This document shows, piece by piece, positions 25,160 through 33,574 of a stretch of 64,000 nt of DNA. Source of the DNA: Paenibacillus sp. W2I17 (GTDB lineage Bacteria > Bacillota > Bacilli > Paenibacillales > Paenibacillaceae); NCBI RefSeq assembly GCF_030815985.1, contig NZ_JAUSXM010000001.1:6944001-7008000 (forward strand). Direction: 5' to 3'. How positions within the stretch are numbered: the first letter of the stretch is position 1; each line of letters starts with the position of its first letter. The translations under genes and the position numbers were made by a program. The notes below the pieces were generated by a model, which was given only the letters and a program-made list of their open reading frames with translations, searched no databases and was not told the DNA's origin.

Positions 25160-27181
25160 TTGGAACGGAAAATTGAAATTGGACCGCTTTGTCTAAGAAT
25201 GGAGGCTGACCTAGGATTGTCTACACAACGTTATCCTTTTGCATATGATCCGGCTGAACCTTTTGTATCCCGTCTCGGGGAGTGGGTTGCCGATGTTTTT
25301 TACGATATTTTGCCAGAGTTCGGCTTCGAGGTACGGGATGAACAGATTTTTATGGCGTACCAGCTCGAACGGGCCTATGGAGATAAAAAGACCATTATGG
25401 CGGAGGCTGGTGTCGGAACAGGCAAGACGTTAGTCTATCTGCTCTACGCGGTCTGTTATGCACGTTATACGGGCAAACCGGCAGTGATTGCCTGTGCCGA
25501 TGAGTCCTTGATTGAACAGCTTGTGAAGCCCGGCGGAGATATTGCCAAGCTGGCTGCACATCTGGACTTGGAAGTGGACGCACGTCTGGGCAAATCACCG
25601 GACCAATACGTTTGCTTGAACAAATTAAGTGCGATGCGATTTGCGGATGAAGATGCGCCTGTCATTGAAGAAGTACATGAGAGTCTGCCGGATTTTGTGA
25701 ATACGCCGGGTACACTTCAGGCCTTCCATCCGTATGGTGACCGCAAACAGTATCCACATTTGAATGATCGTCAGTGGAATAAAATCAACTGGGACCCGTT
25801 CCAGGATTGTTTTGTTTGTCCTAAAAGACAACGCTGCGGCCTGACGCTGTCACGTGACCATTACCGTCGATCCAAAGACATCATCATCTGTTCCCATGAT
25901 TACTACATGGAGCATGTGTGGACCTATGATGCGCGCAAACGCGAGGGACAATTACCGCTGCTGCCTGATCACAGCTCGGTAGTATTTGATGAAGGACATT
26001 TGCTGGAAGAAGCAGCCCTGAACGCACTGAGCTACAAACTGAAACACCGTATCTTCGAGGAACTCGTCACTCGCTTGTTAGAAGGAGAGATTCGTGAATC
26101 CCTCGCGGAGCGTGTGGATGAAGCAATTGAGAGCAGTGAGCGACTGTTTGCGCTGCTGGATACGTATACGGTGGCGATTCCGGGATCGGAACGGAAAGAA
26201 GTTCGGGTAGAAGCACCGCTTCTGCGTGAGATTGAACGTCTGACGAGTGTGCTGGATGCAATCGGCGAAGAACTGGTATTTGAGAGCGGATTGTTCTCTC
26301 TGGATGGTTATCAGATGCGTGTCGTGGAAGAACATCTGGACATGATTCAGTCTGCACTTGCTTTGTTCCGTAAGGAAGATGGTTACATCTGTTGGGCGGA
26401 AGAGAGCGAGGATGAGACGACCTTATCGATCATGCCGCGCACCGTGAAGGAAATGCTGAACGAGCGTGTGTTCAACACAGGTATTCCAATCGTGTTCTCC
26501 TCCGCAACGTTATCTGTGGACAGTTCATTCCGTTATGTGGCGGACAGCCTGGGCATTGATGATTTTGTATCATTCTCGGTGGCTTCCCCGTATGATTATG
26601 CGGACAAAATGAAGATGAAAATTACCGATGAAGCTATACCGGGTCACCCGGAGAACGAAAATCGCTTGCGTGATGCGGTGTCGTTACTTCAGGAGAGTGG
26701 AGGGCGTGCGCTGATTCTGTTCCGTACGATGGAAGAACTACGTGCGTTCAAGCAGGACATCGTTCATGTACCTGAAGCAGAAGGTTTGCGCTTTATGTAT
26801 GAGGGCGACCGGGAGATCAGTGATCTGATCGCTGCGTTCCAGCAGGATGAGGAAAGTGTACTGTGCTCCGTTAATCTGTGGGAAGGACTGGACGTCCCAG
26901 GTCCGTCATTATCCAATGTCATGATCTGGTCGCTTCCGTATCCACCACAGGACCCTGTCTTCAATGCAAAACGCAGTGCGTCAGCAGCACCATACGAAGA
27001 GATTGATCTTCCGTATATGCTCTTGCGTGTGAAGCAAGGTCTCGGACGTCTGATTCGGACAAGCACGGATTCCGGTTCCGCGGTCATTCTCGATGAATCG
27101 CTGTATACCAAAAAGGAAGCCAAAGACCGCATTGCGGCCCTGCTTCCCGAAGGTGTGGAATGGACAACCCTGACACACTAA
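25160..27181 (+). CDS. DinG/XPD-type ATP-dependent DNA helicase, YpvA-like
   Basis: 673 residues, superfamily 2 helicase of the iron-sulfur XPD/DinG branch. Walker A AEAGVGTGKT is at about residues 80-90, the DEAH-type box VFDEGH near 277, and motif III-like PIVFSSATLS near 450. ALILFRTM, LWEGLDVPGPSL and QGLGRLIRT lie in the C-terminal motor. Cys 152, 217, 220 and 226 (CFVCPKRQRC) are placed to hold a 4Fe-4S cluster. Residues 20-60 (RYPFAYDPAEPFVSRLGEW) match the YpvA-like subgroup. The TTG at 25160 lacks a good ribosome site; a later ATG at about 25199 is possible. Confidence 0.88.
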   Translation: MERKIEIGPLCLRMEADLGLSTQRYPFAYDPAEPFVSRLGEWVADVFYDILPEFGFEVRDEQIFMAYQLERAYGDKKTIMAEAGVGTGKTLVYLLYAVCYARYTGKPAVIACADESLIEQLVKPGGDIAKLAAHLDLEVDARLGKSPDQYVCLNKLSAMRFADEDAPVIEEVHESLPDFVNTPGTLQAFHPYGDRKQYPHLNDRQWNKINWDPFQDCFVCPKRQRCGLTLSRDHYRRSKDIIICSHDYYMEHVWTYDARKREGQLPLLPDHSSVVFDEGHLLEEAALNALSYKLKHRIFEELVTRLLEGEIRESLAERVDEAIESSERLFALLDTYTVAIPGSERKEVRVEAPLLREIERLTSVLDAIGEELVFESGLFSLDGYQMRVVEEHLDMIQSALALFRKEDGYICWAEESEDETTLSIMPRTVKEMLNERVFNTGIPIVFSSATLSVDSSFRYVADSLGIDDFVSFSVASPYDYADKMKMKITDEAIPGHPENENRLRDAVSLLQESGGRALILFRTMEELRAFKQDIVHVPEAEGLRFMYEGDREISDLIAAFQQDEESVLCSVNLWEGLDVPGPSLSNVMIWSLPYPPQDPVFNAKRSASAAPYEEIDLPYMLLRVKQGLGRLIRTSTDSGSAVILDESLYTKKEAKDRIAALLPEGVEWTTLTH

Positions 27182-27232
27182 CCAGATTACGTTAAATGTT
27201 CTTGCTTTATTTTTGATGATAAGGTTTCTTAC

Positions 27233-27298
27233 CAAAATAAGTTCTTGTTCTCTGCGGATACACCATCCGTAAGTGAGCAAGAGCTTATTTTTTTATTT
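27233..27298 (+). terminator. intrinsic terminator after helicase
   Basis: AATAAGTTCTTGTTC pairs with GAGCAAGAGCTTATT around an inner GCGGAT/ATCCG hairpin, followed by a run of seven T. Confidence 0.85.
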
Positions 27299-27369
27299 TG
27301 AGGGTTCCTTCAATGTACTTCTCTTCCCTTTTGTTCGAGGGATTTCCCTCGCTCCCAATCGCTCCAAAA

Positions 27370-27567
27370 TTCTAACGAACCTACCGCACCTTATTAGGGT
27401 GATAATGAAGAGATGTAAATTCTAACGAATCTCAGTAATGTTATCCCGCCGAAAATAGCTTTTAAGCCTGTAAATCGACCGAATTTGGAGAAATAACGTC
27501 GCTGTGATTCGTTACACGTCAGACCTGCGCAAATAGGAGCGAATAGCGTGTGTCAGGTTCATTAGAA
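27370..27567. repeat. nested hairpin element of unknown type
   Basis: The outer stem TTCTAACGAACCT (27370-27382) pairs with AGGTTCATTAGAA (27555-27567) with one C/A wobble. The inner stem TAACGAATCTCAG (27423-27435) pairs with CTGTGATTCGTTA (27502-27514) with one mismatch and continues to GTTAT/ATAAC. CACC/GGTG closes a side hairpin on the left arm and CACG/CGTG one on the right, giving a branched structure. The left arms share ATTCTAACGAAYCT. There is no gene within. It lies between convergent helicase and cysK genes, unlike the other hairpin family in sequence. Confidence 0.55.
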
Positions 27568-27665
27568 CCAATGACCAATGAGCGCTAATAAGGGAGGACC
27601 TCTGTCATGCTCATGACTTATGGGACATGGAAGCCCCTTTTTGATGTGTACAGATTTTTACTGTG

Positions 27666-28622
27666 TTAAAAAATACCCATGCTCAGATACCGTTCCCCGG
27701 TATCCGGTGCAATGCAGAGCACGCGGTGCCCCGGCCCCAGTTCCTTCGCGATGCGAAGGGAGGCCCACACCGAAGCGCCAGAGGAAGGGCCGAGCAACAG
27801 CCCTTCCCGGGCAGCAAGCTGCCGCATCGTATCCAGTGCGTCCTCATCGGACACCTGGATGATGGCATCCCACACGTCGGTATTCAGGATGTCCGGAATG
27901 AACCCCGGACTTGTACCGACGAGCTTGTGTGGTCCGGGCTCGCCACCGGACAACACCGGAGACCCTTTGGGCTCCACCGCATAGATGCGGATATCGGGTA
28001 ACTGCTTGCGCAGTTCTTCCCCGGTGCCGGTAATGGTTCCGCCGGTTCCCGCCGTAGCGATGAAGGCGTCCAGCCTGCCATCCATCTGCTGCATAATCTC
28101 AGGAGCCGTCGTGATCCGGTGAATGTCCGGGTTCGCCTGATTTTCGAACTGCTGCGGAATGAAACTTCCCGGAATGTCTGCCTGAAGTTCTTTTGCTTTG
28201 CGAATCGCACCAGGCATCCGCTCCGCAGCAGGGGTGAGCACCACATCTGCGCCGTAGGCTTTCAGAATGTTGATGCGCTCCTTGGACATATTGTCCGGCA
28301 TGATCAGAATGGCTTTATATCCTTTGGCGGCGGCATTCATCGCAAGACCAATCCCGGTATTGCCACTGGTTGGTTCGATAATGGTAGCACCAGGGAGCAA
28401 GTGTCCCGCAAGTTCAGCCTGAACGATCAGGTTGTAGGCGGCACGGTCTTTGACGCTGCCACTTGGGTTGAAGTATTCCAGTTTCACGTATACATCAGCG
28501 GAGTCGCTGCCTGTGAGTCGGTTCAGTTTAACGGCAGGTGTCTGGCCGATCAGTTCTGTTACATCTGCGGCAATGCCTGTATGTGCGGGTGTTTGTTTAA
28601 TCGAATGTGTATTCAAATCCAT
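27666..28622 (-). CDS. cysK: cysteine synthase (O-acetylserine sulfhydrylase)
   Basis: About 318 residues, PLP-dependent fold type II. ELIGQTPAVKLNRL opens the enzyme; NPSGSVKDRAAY carries the PLP lysine; IEPTSGNTGIGLAM binds substrate; GTGGTITGTG binds the PLP phosphate; and LLLGPSSGASVWASL lies near the end. It makes cysteine from O-acetylserine and sulfide. Full length for the family. The ATG at 28622 is chosen because AAGGAG lies 9 bases upstream; the N-terminal 20 residues before the enzyme proper are not conserved. It stands apart from neighbours. Confidence 0.93.
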   Translation of the reverse strand: MDLNTHSIKQTPAHTGIAADVTELIGQTPAVKLNRLTGSDSADVYVKLEYFNPSGSVKDRAAYNLIVQAELAGHLLPGATIIEPTSGNTGIGLAMNAAAKGYKAILIMPDNMSKERINILKAYGADVVLTPAAERMPGAIRKAKELQADIPGSFIPQQFENQANPDIHRITTAPEIMQQMDGRLDAFIATAGTGGTITGTGEELRKQLPDIRIYAVEPKGSPVLSGGEPGPHKLVGTSPGFIPDILNTDVWDAIIQVSDEDALDTMRQLAAREGLLLGPSSGASVWASLRIAKELGPGHRVLCIAPDTGERYLSMGIF

Positions 28623-28784
28623 GAAGTACAGCTCCTTGATTGATAAGACGTTGAGAGTATATCCGGTTGAAATCAATTCATGCCTTATTGGAATGGTTGG
28701 ATATCTCTATTCCATCTTAATGAACGTAACCTTCCGTGGTCAACTTGTTTTGCTGGGGATAGGTTCAATATTGTCAGAGTTGTA

Positions 28785-29168
28785 TCAAGTCTGCGCCAAG
28801 TCCATCTGCAGATGCCGACTGAGTTCTTTTTTGACCTCATTGCGTGCGAATGTCCACAGCATATAGAACCGTTGCCAATACCCTCTGCACATATACAGAG
28901 TTTCGATTCCCTCGGCTTCCCGTTTCTCTTCCAGTACTTTGACACCGCGGGTTCTCATCTGTTTACGAAGGGTCAACATCTCCTTGAGCACATTGTTCTG
29001 AATGCGGGTCAGCGACAGAATGTAGACTTCGGGCATCTTCAGCAGCAGCGTATCCAGTGTGCGAATATCTCGTTCAAGTACATCCAGCAAAAGCGTGCGC
29101 ACAACCAGACCTTTAATCAGACGATGGTCTTCATCCGCAGGGGATGGTGCGGAAGTAGAGGATGTCAT
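28785..29168 (-). CDS. hypothetical basic helical protein
   Basis: 127 residues, ATG at 29168 with AAGGAAGTG about 6 bases upstream. Almost all helix, rich in Leu, Arg and Lys (LIKGLVVRTLLLDVLERDIR, LTLRKQMRTRGVKVLEEKRE), with WQRFYMLWTFARNEVKKEL near the end. No signal peptide, membrane segment or known motif. It lies upstream of cysK on the same strand with a 160-base gap, so it may be independent. Function unknown. Confidence 0.7.
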   Translation of the reverse strand: MTSSTSAPSPADEDHRLIKGLVVRTLLLDVLERDIRTLDTLLLKMPEVYILSLTRIQNNVLKEMLTLRKQMRTRGVKVLEEKREAEGIETLYMCRGYWQRFYMLWTFARNEVKKELSRHLQMDLAQT

Positions 29169-29556
29169 ATGTTCACTTCCTTAACCTTTAATTGGAATTT
29201 TATATTTACAGAACATGTGTTCCTATATTATAATCAATATATGTAATGGAGATACACAATACAACCGAGAAATATTGGAAGCACACATTACCGCATTTTC
29301 CTAAAGGTACAGATAGTGATGAGGCTAGGGATTTAAGGACAAGCCTGCTCCAAAATAAGGTATAATTTATGGGTTTTGCAGGAAACCTAAGGCCATAAAC
29401 CAAATAAGCCTTATGCAATGCAGTCTGCTACAGAAGTGATTACAAGCAATGAATTACTGCAATGAATTGCAATAATGATTCAAGGATGTCTTGCCTTAAC
29501 ACGATGGCACCAGGTCAACGAGTAGAAGCAGTTTTATTTTAGCGAAAATGAGCAAC
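29169..29556. other. intergenic region, no gene seen
   Basis: About 390 bases upstream of the gene at 29168, AT-rich, with no supported gene, repeat or strong hairpin. Confidence 0.4.
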
Positions 29557-29589
29557 AAAAAAGCCCCTGCCTTGGGCGGCGGGGCCTAT
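29557..29589 (-). terminator. terminator of the TIR operon
   Basis: On the minus strand GCCCCGCCG pairs with GGCAGGGGC and is followed by TTTTTTG. Confidence 0.8.
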
Positions 29590-29634
29590 GGAATACTGCC
29601 GATTCAGCGGCAGGTTTGATGATGTGTTCAGAAA

Positions 29635-29868
29635 TTAAGCAAGATATTGAGGTTTTTCGTAGAACGCCTCTTTTTCAAGGATGACCTTATAAGGTCTTTC
29701 CTTGCCCTTCAGGGAGGGCCCAATGGTAGTTAGCGGTACGGCCGGCTTGTGGAAACGATCTTCTTCCTTGGGTTCCGGAACCGGTCGTGATGATTCGGGC
29801 GCAGAACTGAGGCGTACCTTTTTTTCGTTGCCCCAGCGCTTGCTTATTTTTTTCGTGTCCGGTTTCAT
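29635..29868 (-). CDS. small basic protein coupled to TIR gene
   Basis: 77 residues rich in Lys, Pro and Glu (KPDTKKISKRWGNEKKVRLS), with little predicted fold and a C-terminal VILEKEAFYEKPQYL. Its ATG overlaps the TGA of the TIR gene (ATGA), and its ribosome site GGAGG lies inside that gene, so translation is coupled and the two products are probably made in a fixed ratio. No family is recognised. It might be a regulator or partner of the TIR protein. Confidence 0.6.
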   Translation of the reverse strand: MKPDTKKISKRWGNEKKVRLSSAPESSRPVPEPKEEDRFHKPAVPLTTIGPSLKGKERPYKVILEKEAFYEKPQYLA

Positions 29869-30902
29869 TCCGGTTCGCCTCCTAACAAATCGTTGATGGC
29901 GTTGAACAGTTGACGATTCTGTAGGTCAATCTGCTGAAATACCGCCTCATCCGCTTCAATATGTCCAATAATGTGAACGGTGATTACATACCTCTTGGCT
30001 ACAGGATAGCATAGCAGATACTCTTTCTCAAGGTAATCATCATACAGGTTAATCTTGATTTTATTCTCCCGGTAAGAATCAATCACCAGGATGCGCTTGG
30101 GGTCATCCGGTTGTTTGTCGTCGTTAGCGGACAAGTCATACTTTCTCCCCGGTTCTCCAACATTACCACATAATTGCTCAATATAACCACTGTCATCTGT
30201 ACGGTATATGGCTGTGCCACGTACAGCGAATGGAGGATGAGAGACAAAGGCAGTACGCAGGGCATCGCTCATTCGCTCCAGCATCTTGGCATCTGCTTTG
30301 CGGGTACGCAGCAATTCCCTAAAGAACCGCAGCAACTTAAGCAGTTGTAACCTTGCTTCTCCCTCAGTGCGTTTATGCTTCTCAATGATGTTCTCCAATT
30401 CTGGATCACTCCAGCGTCCTTGTTCCTCAATACTGTCTGCGATTTTGGAACATGCCACGGATACAGCTGGTGCCCACTTTCCGTCAGAACGGATTTCATA
30501 TACGAGTGGATTTAATCCCAGCAGATCTGTGGGCATACGCAATCCTTCAACCTTGGTTGTGTCCTTAATGTCTGTAATATCCTCAGGAAGAATGAAAAAG
30601 ATACGTTTTCGTCCCAGACGACCCATAAACAGACCCATTTCCAGCATTGTATTATCCCGGACCGACGCGTAGTACTTCCCGCGAATTTTGGATATATCAT
30701 CCGGATGAAAAATAAAAATGGCAAAGTCAGTCGTACGGACCTCTACTTCCAGATCGTCCATGGTATAGCTGCTTGGATTAAAAACCCCAGAATACCAAGG
30801 GGTAACTTCGGCTGAAAAACGTAAGTTTTCGTGTACTGCGGCTGCAATCGGCTTCGCTTCCAGCGAGCAGCCAATAAAGACTCTTGGCTTTAACGTTTTC
30901 AT
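29865..30902 (-). CDS. TIR-domain (CAP12/Pycsar-type) protein with C-terminal sensor-like domain
   Basis: 345 residues. Residues 7-135 match the CAP12/Pycsar-type TIR family (formerly predicted nucleotide-binding protein): RVFIGCSLEAKPIAAAVHEN, TPWYSGVF, DFAIFIFHPDD and RDNTMLEMGLFMGRLG, in which Glu88 sits where the catalytic Glu for NAD cleavage lies. A helical linker follows (about 165-215), then a C-terminal domain of about 130 residues (TAIYRTDDSGYIEQLCGNVG, YLLCYPVAKRYVITVHIIGH) that reads like a GAF-type sensor; it does not look like STING. TIR effectors of this family deplete NAD in CBASS/Pycsar antiphage defence. No cyclase gene is visible nearby. The start at 30902 has GAGGCGG upstream. 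Confidence 0.8.
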   Translation of the reverse strand: MKTLKPRVFIGCSLEAKPIAAAVHENLRFSAEVTPWYSGVFNPSSYTMDDLEVEVRTTDFAIFIFHPDDISKIRGKYYASVRDNTMLEMGLFMGRLGRKRIFFILPEDITDIKDTTKVEGLRMPTDLLGLNPLVYEIRSDGKWAPAVSVACSKIADSIEEQGRWSDPELENIIEKHKRTEGEARLQLLKLLRFFRELLRTRKADAKMLERMSDALRTAFVSHPPFAVRGTAIYRTDDSGYIEQLCGNVGEPGRKYDLSANDDKQPDDPKRILVIDSYRENKIKINLYDDYLEKEYLLCYPVAKRYVITVHIIGHIEADEAVFQQIDLQNRQLFNAINDLLGGEPE

Positions 30903-30943
30903 CAATCCGCCTCGCTTAAACGGTAGTGGGATTCAATTGTTAT

Positions 30944-30952
30944 ATTATACCA
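30944..30952 (-). promoter_or_regulatory. extended -10 promoter of the TIR operon
   Basis: On the minus strand TGGTATAAT is an extended -10 with the perfect hexamer TATAAT, about 40 bases before the TIR start. The -35 region is poor, as often with extended -10 promoters. Confidence 0.6.
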
Positions 30953-31049
30953 TAAACAGCAGAGTAAGTCTGGAAACGTCTGAACTGGACAAAGAATAAG
31001 CCGATTACGTTTTGCTATAGTGTATGTACGAAAGGAAAATGATTCCTTT

Positions 31050-31324
31050 AAAAAGCGCAAGAAAATAAAAAAAGGCCCCAATTTGTCACAGTTGGGTGAC
31101 TGACAGTTATTTTTGGAAGCTTTGGTCATAGAATAAAGGAGCAGGTTGCACCATTAGCAAGCATTGCTTATCCTGGTGTTGCCGTATGACTGCTGGAGCA
31201 GTCCAAAGGCTGCTTTATGCCTGTTTTTGAGGGGTCTGCTGTTTAGACCCGGTCACGTTGGTGTTATATAATAGAAGAACAAGCAAGTTAGCTTTGGTGT
31301 TTAAACTGAATGAACTTGCAACTG
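31050..31324. other. intergenic region with promoter for the downstream leader
   Basis: Contains several small hairpins, including GGTCT/AGACC near 31225 and GCACC/GGTGT-type pairs. A TATAAT at about 31267-31272 could start a plus-strand transcript that runs through the hairpin element to the YitT gene. No gene is seen. Confidence 0.4.
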
Positions 31325-31553
31325 CTGTAAGTTGGATTTACAATTTACACAGGAACGAAGAGTGCAGAACCCATCTGTAGAAGCGAAGCGTTCGCCTGAA
31401 AGCTTTTTGAATGAAAGCAGCTTCGGAAGCATAAGCTATCACCGGATTTTCCCCAGAGGGAAAATGGAATTCCAAAAATCCGGGGATAACCGCGATCGAA
31501 AGAGGGTACTGTAATCCAAGTGTAAGTGTACAATTAAATGTTCAAGCTTATGC
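31325..31553 (+). repeat. structured hairpin element, copy C (with inner insertion)
   Basis: The middle stem GCAGAACCC pairs with GGGTACTGT (A-A mismatch kept as in copy B, the extra C-G and G-U pairs differ). The inner arms are CACCGGATTTTCCCC and AAAATCCGGGGATAA. The GCGAAGCGTTCGCC block is followed by an extra stretch of about 40 bases that forms its own AAGC/GCTT hairpins, absent from the other copies. The outer arms AAGTTGGATTTACAATTTACAC and TGTAAGTGTACAATTAAATG pair imperfectly. It sits in the long leader upstream of the YitT gene. Confidence 0.7.
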
Positions 31554-31620
31554 ATTGTAGTTATTTTTCAGTTTAACTGAGCACAGCTAACCACAACAGA
31601 ACAGAAAGGATCAGGATACC

Positions 31621-31686
31621 ATGAGTTCCCGAAGGACAATCTCCCCAAGGACGATCTGGAAACGTTACGATCTCTCATACACATAG
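31621..31686 (+). CDS. possible 21-residue leader ORF
   Basis: ATG to TAG reading SSRRTISPRTIWKRYDLSYT after the Met. AAAGGATCAGGA lies upstream. Arg-rich. It lies in the leader of the YitT gene with a second small ORF at 31752. It may be a chance frame. Confidence 0.2.
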   Translation: MSSRRTISPRTIWKRYDLSYT

Positions 31687-31751
31687 CGCCCCTTGTAGAG
31701 TACACCAACCGGTTCAAAAAAACGGCTGACTCTGCGAAAGAGGGGATTGGA

Positions 31752-31820
31752 ATGAATATTCGAAGGACGTACACGATGATTTCTTCCAGGCTTACCTTTT
31801 GCAGGGTACGGTCGGTCTAA
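31752..31820 (+). CDS. possible 22-residue leader ORF
   Basis: AGGGG lies 6 bases before the ATG; the peptide reads NIRRTYTMISSRLTFCRVRS after the Met and ends 32 bases before the YitT gene. It shares the RRT motif with the ORF at 31621. Weak evidence. Confidence 0.2.
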   Translation: MNIRRTYTMISSRLTFCRVRSV

Positions 31821-31852
31821 AAAACCAACCTACAAACTGCGAGGGAACCTGA

Positions 31853-32587
31853 ATGAAGAGAACATCGTTAACCTTACAACACGTTAAAACAGAGGCGATC
31901 AAATTCGCCATTATGCTACTCGGTACATTTATTTTAGCTTTTGCTTATTATCACATTAACTTTCAGAATCATTTATCGGAGGGCGGATTTGTTGGTCTGG
32001 CCCTGCTCGGAAAATACGCAACAGGCTTATCACCTGCTATCGGTATGTTGTTACTGGACATTCCGGTCATGATCCTGGCTTTGTTCCTCAAAGGCTGGAA
32101 ATTCATGATTCAGGCATTGCTTGGCGTCGGTGCATTTTCCCTATTCTATGACGGCTTTGAACGATACTCCACACTGGTATTGTCGTTTAACGGAAATCTG
32201 TGGATTCCGGCAGTTCTATCCGGTATTTTGACAGGGGTAGGCGCTGGGGTCGTGCTTCGATTCGGTGGAGCGACAGGCGGAGACGATATTCTCGCCGTGC
32301 TGGTTAGCCGCTGGAAGGGATGGAAGCTGGGAACAGTTTTCTTTGTCAGTGATGCTTTTGTATTGGGATTGTCGCTTTTCTTTCTTCCGGTAAAAGAAAC
32401 TTTATATACGATTCTGGCCGTATGGATTGCCAGTAAAGTCATTACGTACGTCGTTAGTGTTCCGGCTCGCGGAACCGTGGTTACAACTTCGGCTGTGAAA
32501 TTGCCGATGCCATCGGCTGCAGCCAAGGCAGTTAACGCTGCTGCTATTTCACAACGGACTACGGTGGCTAGAGGGGTATCCAATTAA
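31853..32587 (+). CDS. YitT family membrane protein
   Basis: 244 residues with about six membrane helices. Family motifs are FILAFAYYHINFQNHLSEGG near residue 25, GLSPAIGMLLLDIPV, GGATGGDDILAVL near 140 and LYTILAVWIASKVI. The C-terminal DUF2179 domain of most YitT proteins is missing and is replaced by a short Ala-rich tail, as in smaller members. Function of the family is unclear. GAGGG lies about 7 bases before the ATG. It has an unusually long upstream leader holding hairpin copy C. Confidence 0.88.
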   Translation: MKRTSLTLQHVKTEAIKFAIMLLGTFILAFAYYHINFQNHLSEGGFVGLALLGKYATGLSPAIGMLLLDIPVMILALFLKGWKFMIQALLGVGAFSLFYDGFERYSTLVLSFNGNLWIPAVLSGILTGVGAGVVLRFGGATGGDDILAVLVSRWKGWKLGTVFFVSDAFVLGLSLFFLPVKETLYTILAVWIASKVITYVVSVPARGTVVTTSAVKLPMPSAAAKAVNAAAISQRTTVARGVSN

Positions 32588-32652
32588 CCATACGTTTCAG
32601 AACAACCATAACCTGTATACATCACATTCAGGTCTTGATAGTTAAAGTTCAT

Positions 32653-32700
32653 ACAAAATCCCTTTTGACTGCTCTTCAGCAGCAAAAGGGATTTTGTTGT
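32653..32700. terminator. strong bidirectional terminator
   Basis: CAAAATCCCTTTTG pairs exactly with CAAAAGGGATTTTG around an inner CTGCT/AGCAG stem. It separates convergent genes. Confidence 0.9.
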
Positions 32701-32712
32701 TTTCCGATTCAT

Positions 32713-33183
32713 TCAGGGTTTGATCGAAGAAGCAATCTGACCATCCTGATTATGGATAATCGCTCGAATATTTTGTTTGCTACTCAGTTCTTTGGCCTTA
32801 TCTACAGCTTCTGCCTTAGTATCAAATGTGGACAGATAGGTAGACTTTCCTTCTTCCTTGATCGCCCAACCGGAGTCGGTAGGTACTACATGGATGTTAT
32901 CATGACTTTTGGACGAAGAAACGGGCTCAGAATGACGACGTTCCGTGGAAGACGACTTTTTAGGGTTGGAATTATCGGAAGAAGATGTGGAGTCCGATTT
33001 CGAACTTTCCTGTGCGGGATGATTCTCATCCCATTCTTCCGCCTTAGCTGTCGCTATAGCAATCGAGCGTCCTTCCTCATACCCGTCATCGAGCAGAGCA
33101 TTGGCAATCTCAATTGCTTTGTTTCTGACACGTGGTTCCAGGTTCTTCATGGATACCGGATAATCCTGTTTGTTCCAAGGCAT
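32713..33183 (-). CDS. DUF2188-domain protein
   Basis: 156 residues in two parts. The N-terminal 60 residues (MPWNKQDYPVSMKNLEPRVR, AIEIANALLDDGYEEGRSIA) resemble ChaB-like or uncharacterised small domains found in Bacillus. A Ser-rich linker follows (about 65-95), then a DUF2188 domain (HVVPTDSGWAIKEEGKSTYL, FDTKAEAVDKAKEL). Such proteins are often stress-induced. Gene ends near the strong terminator. Function unknown. Confidence 0.8.
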   Translation of the reverse strand: MPWNKQDYPVSMKNLEPRVRNKAIEIANALLDDGYEEGRSIAIATAKAEEWDENHPAQESSKSDSTSSSDNSNPKKSSSTERRHSEPVSSSKSHDNIHVVPTDSGWAIKEEGKSTYLSTFDTKAEAVDKAKELSSKQNIRAIIHNQDGQIASSIKP

Positions 33184-33284
33184 ATGAACCCCTCCTGTAG
33201 AATTATGGATTAGTTGTATATTACCCTCTGAGGGGAGGGATAAACGATAAACAGCCGAGGTCGTAAGTGCATTTACCGATGATC

Positions 33285-33476
33285 TATATAAGTTGAAATA
33301 AACATTTACACGAAACGGAGAGGACAGAAAAAAACTGAAGAAACGAAGTGTTCGCCTTTATCCCCGGATTTACCCCTTTATAAAAGGAATCAAAAAAATC
33401 TGGGGATAACAGCGATCGGAAGGTTGTTCTGTCATCGGAGTGTCCAGTGTAAACATTATTTATTTCAACTTATATA
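33285..33476 (+). repeat. structured hairpin element, copy D
   Basis: The most complete palindrome. TATATAAGTTGAAATAAA at the left end is the exact complement of TTTATTTCAACTTATATA at the right end. Inward, TTTACAC pairs with GTGTAAA, GACAGAA with TTCTGTC (GGCAGAA/TTCTGCC in copy E), and TATCCCCGGATT with AATCTGGGGATA (a G-U pair). Conserved unpaired blocks are CTGAAGAAACGAAGTG and CAGCGATCGGAAG. It ends 99 bases before the Amj-like gene. Confidence 0.88.
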
Positions 33477-33574
33477 AAAGGATCTCGTTCCTATACTTTT
33501 GCAAGCCAGAGGAGTATAATGCTGTCCATGAAAGAAATAAGTTCAATAACAGGAATATAAAGGAGTACATACAT

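Noticed and set aside
31050..31324. Riboswitch, T-box or 6S RNA upstream of the YitT gene
   Set aside because: Small hairpins are present, but I could not find conserved T-box, SAM, TPP or 6S motifs, so no known class is supported.
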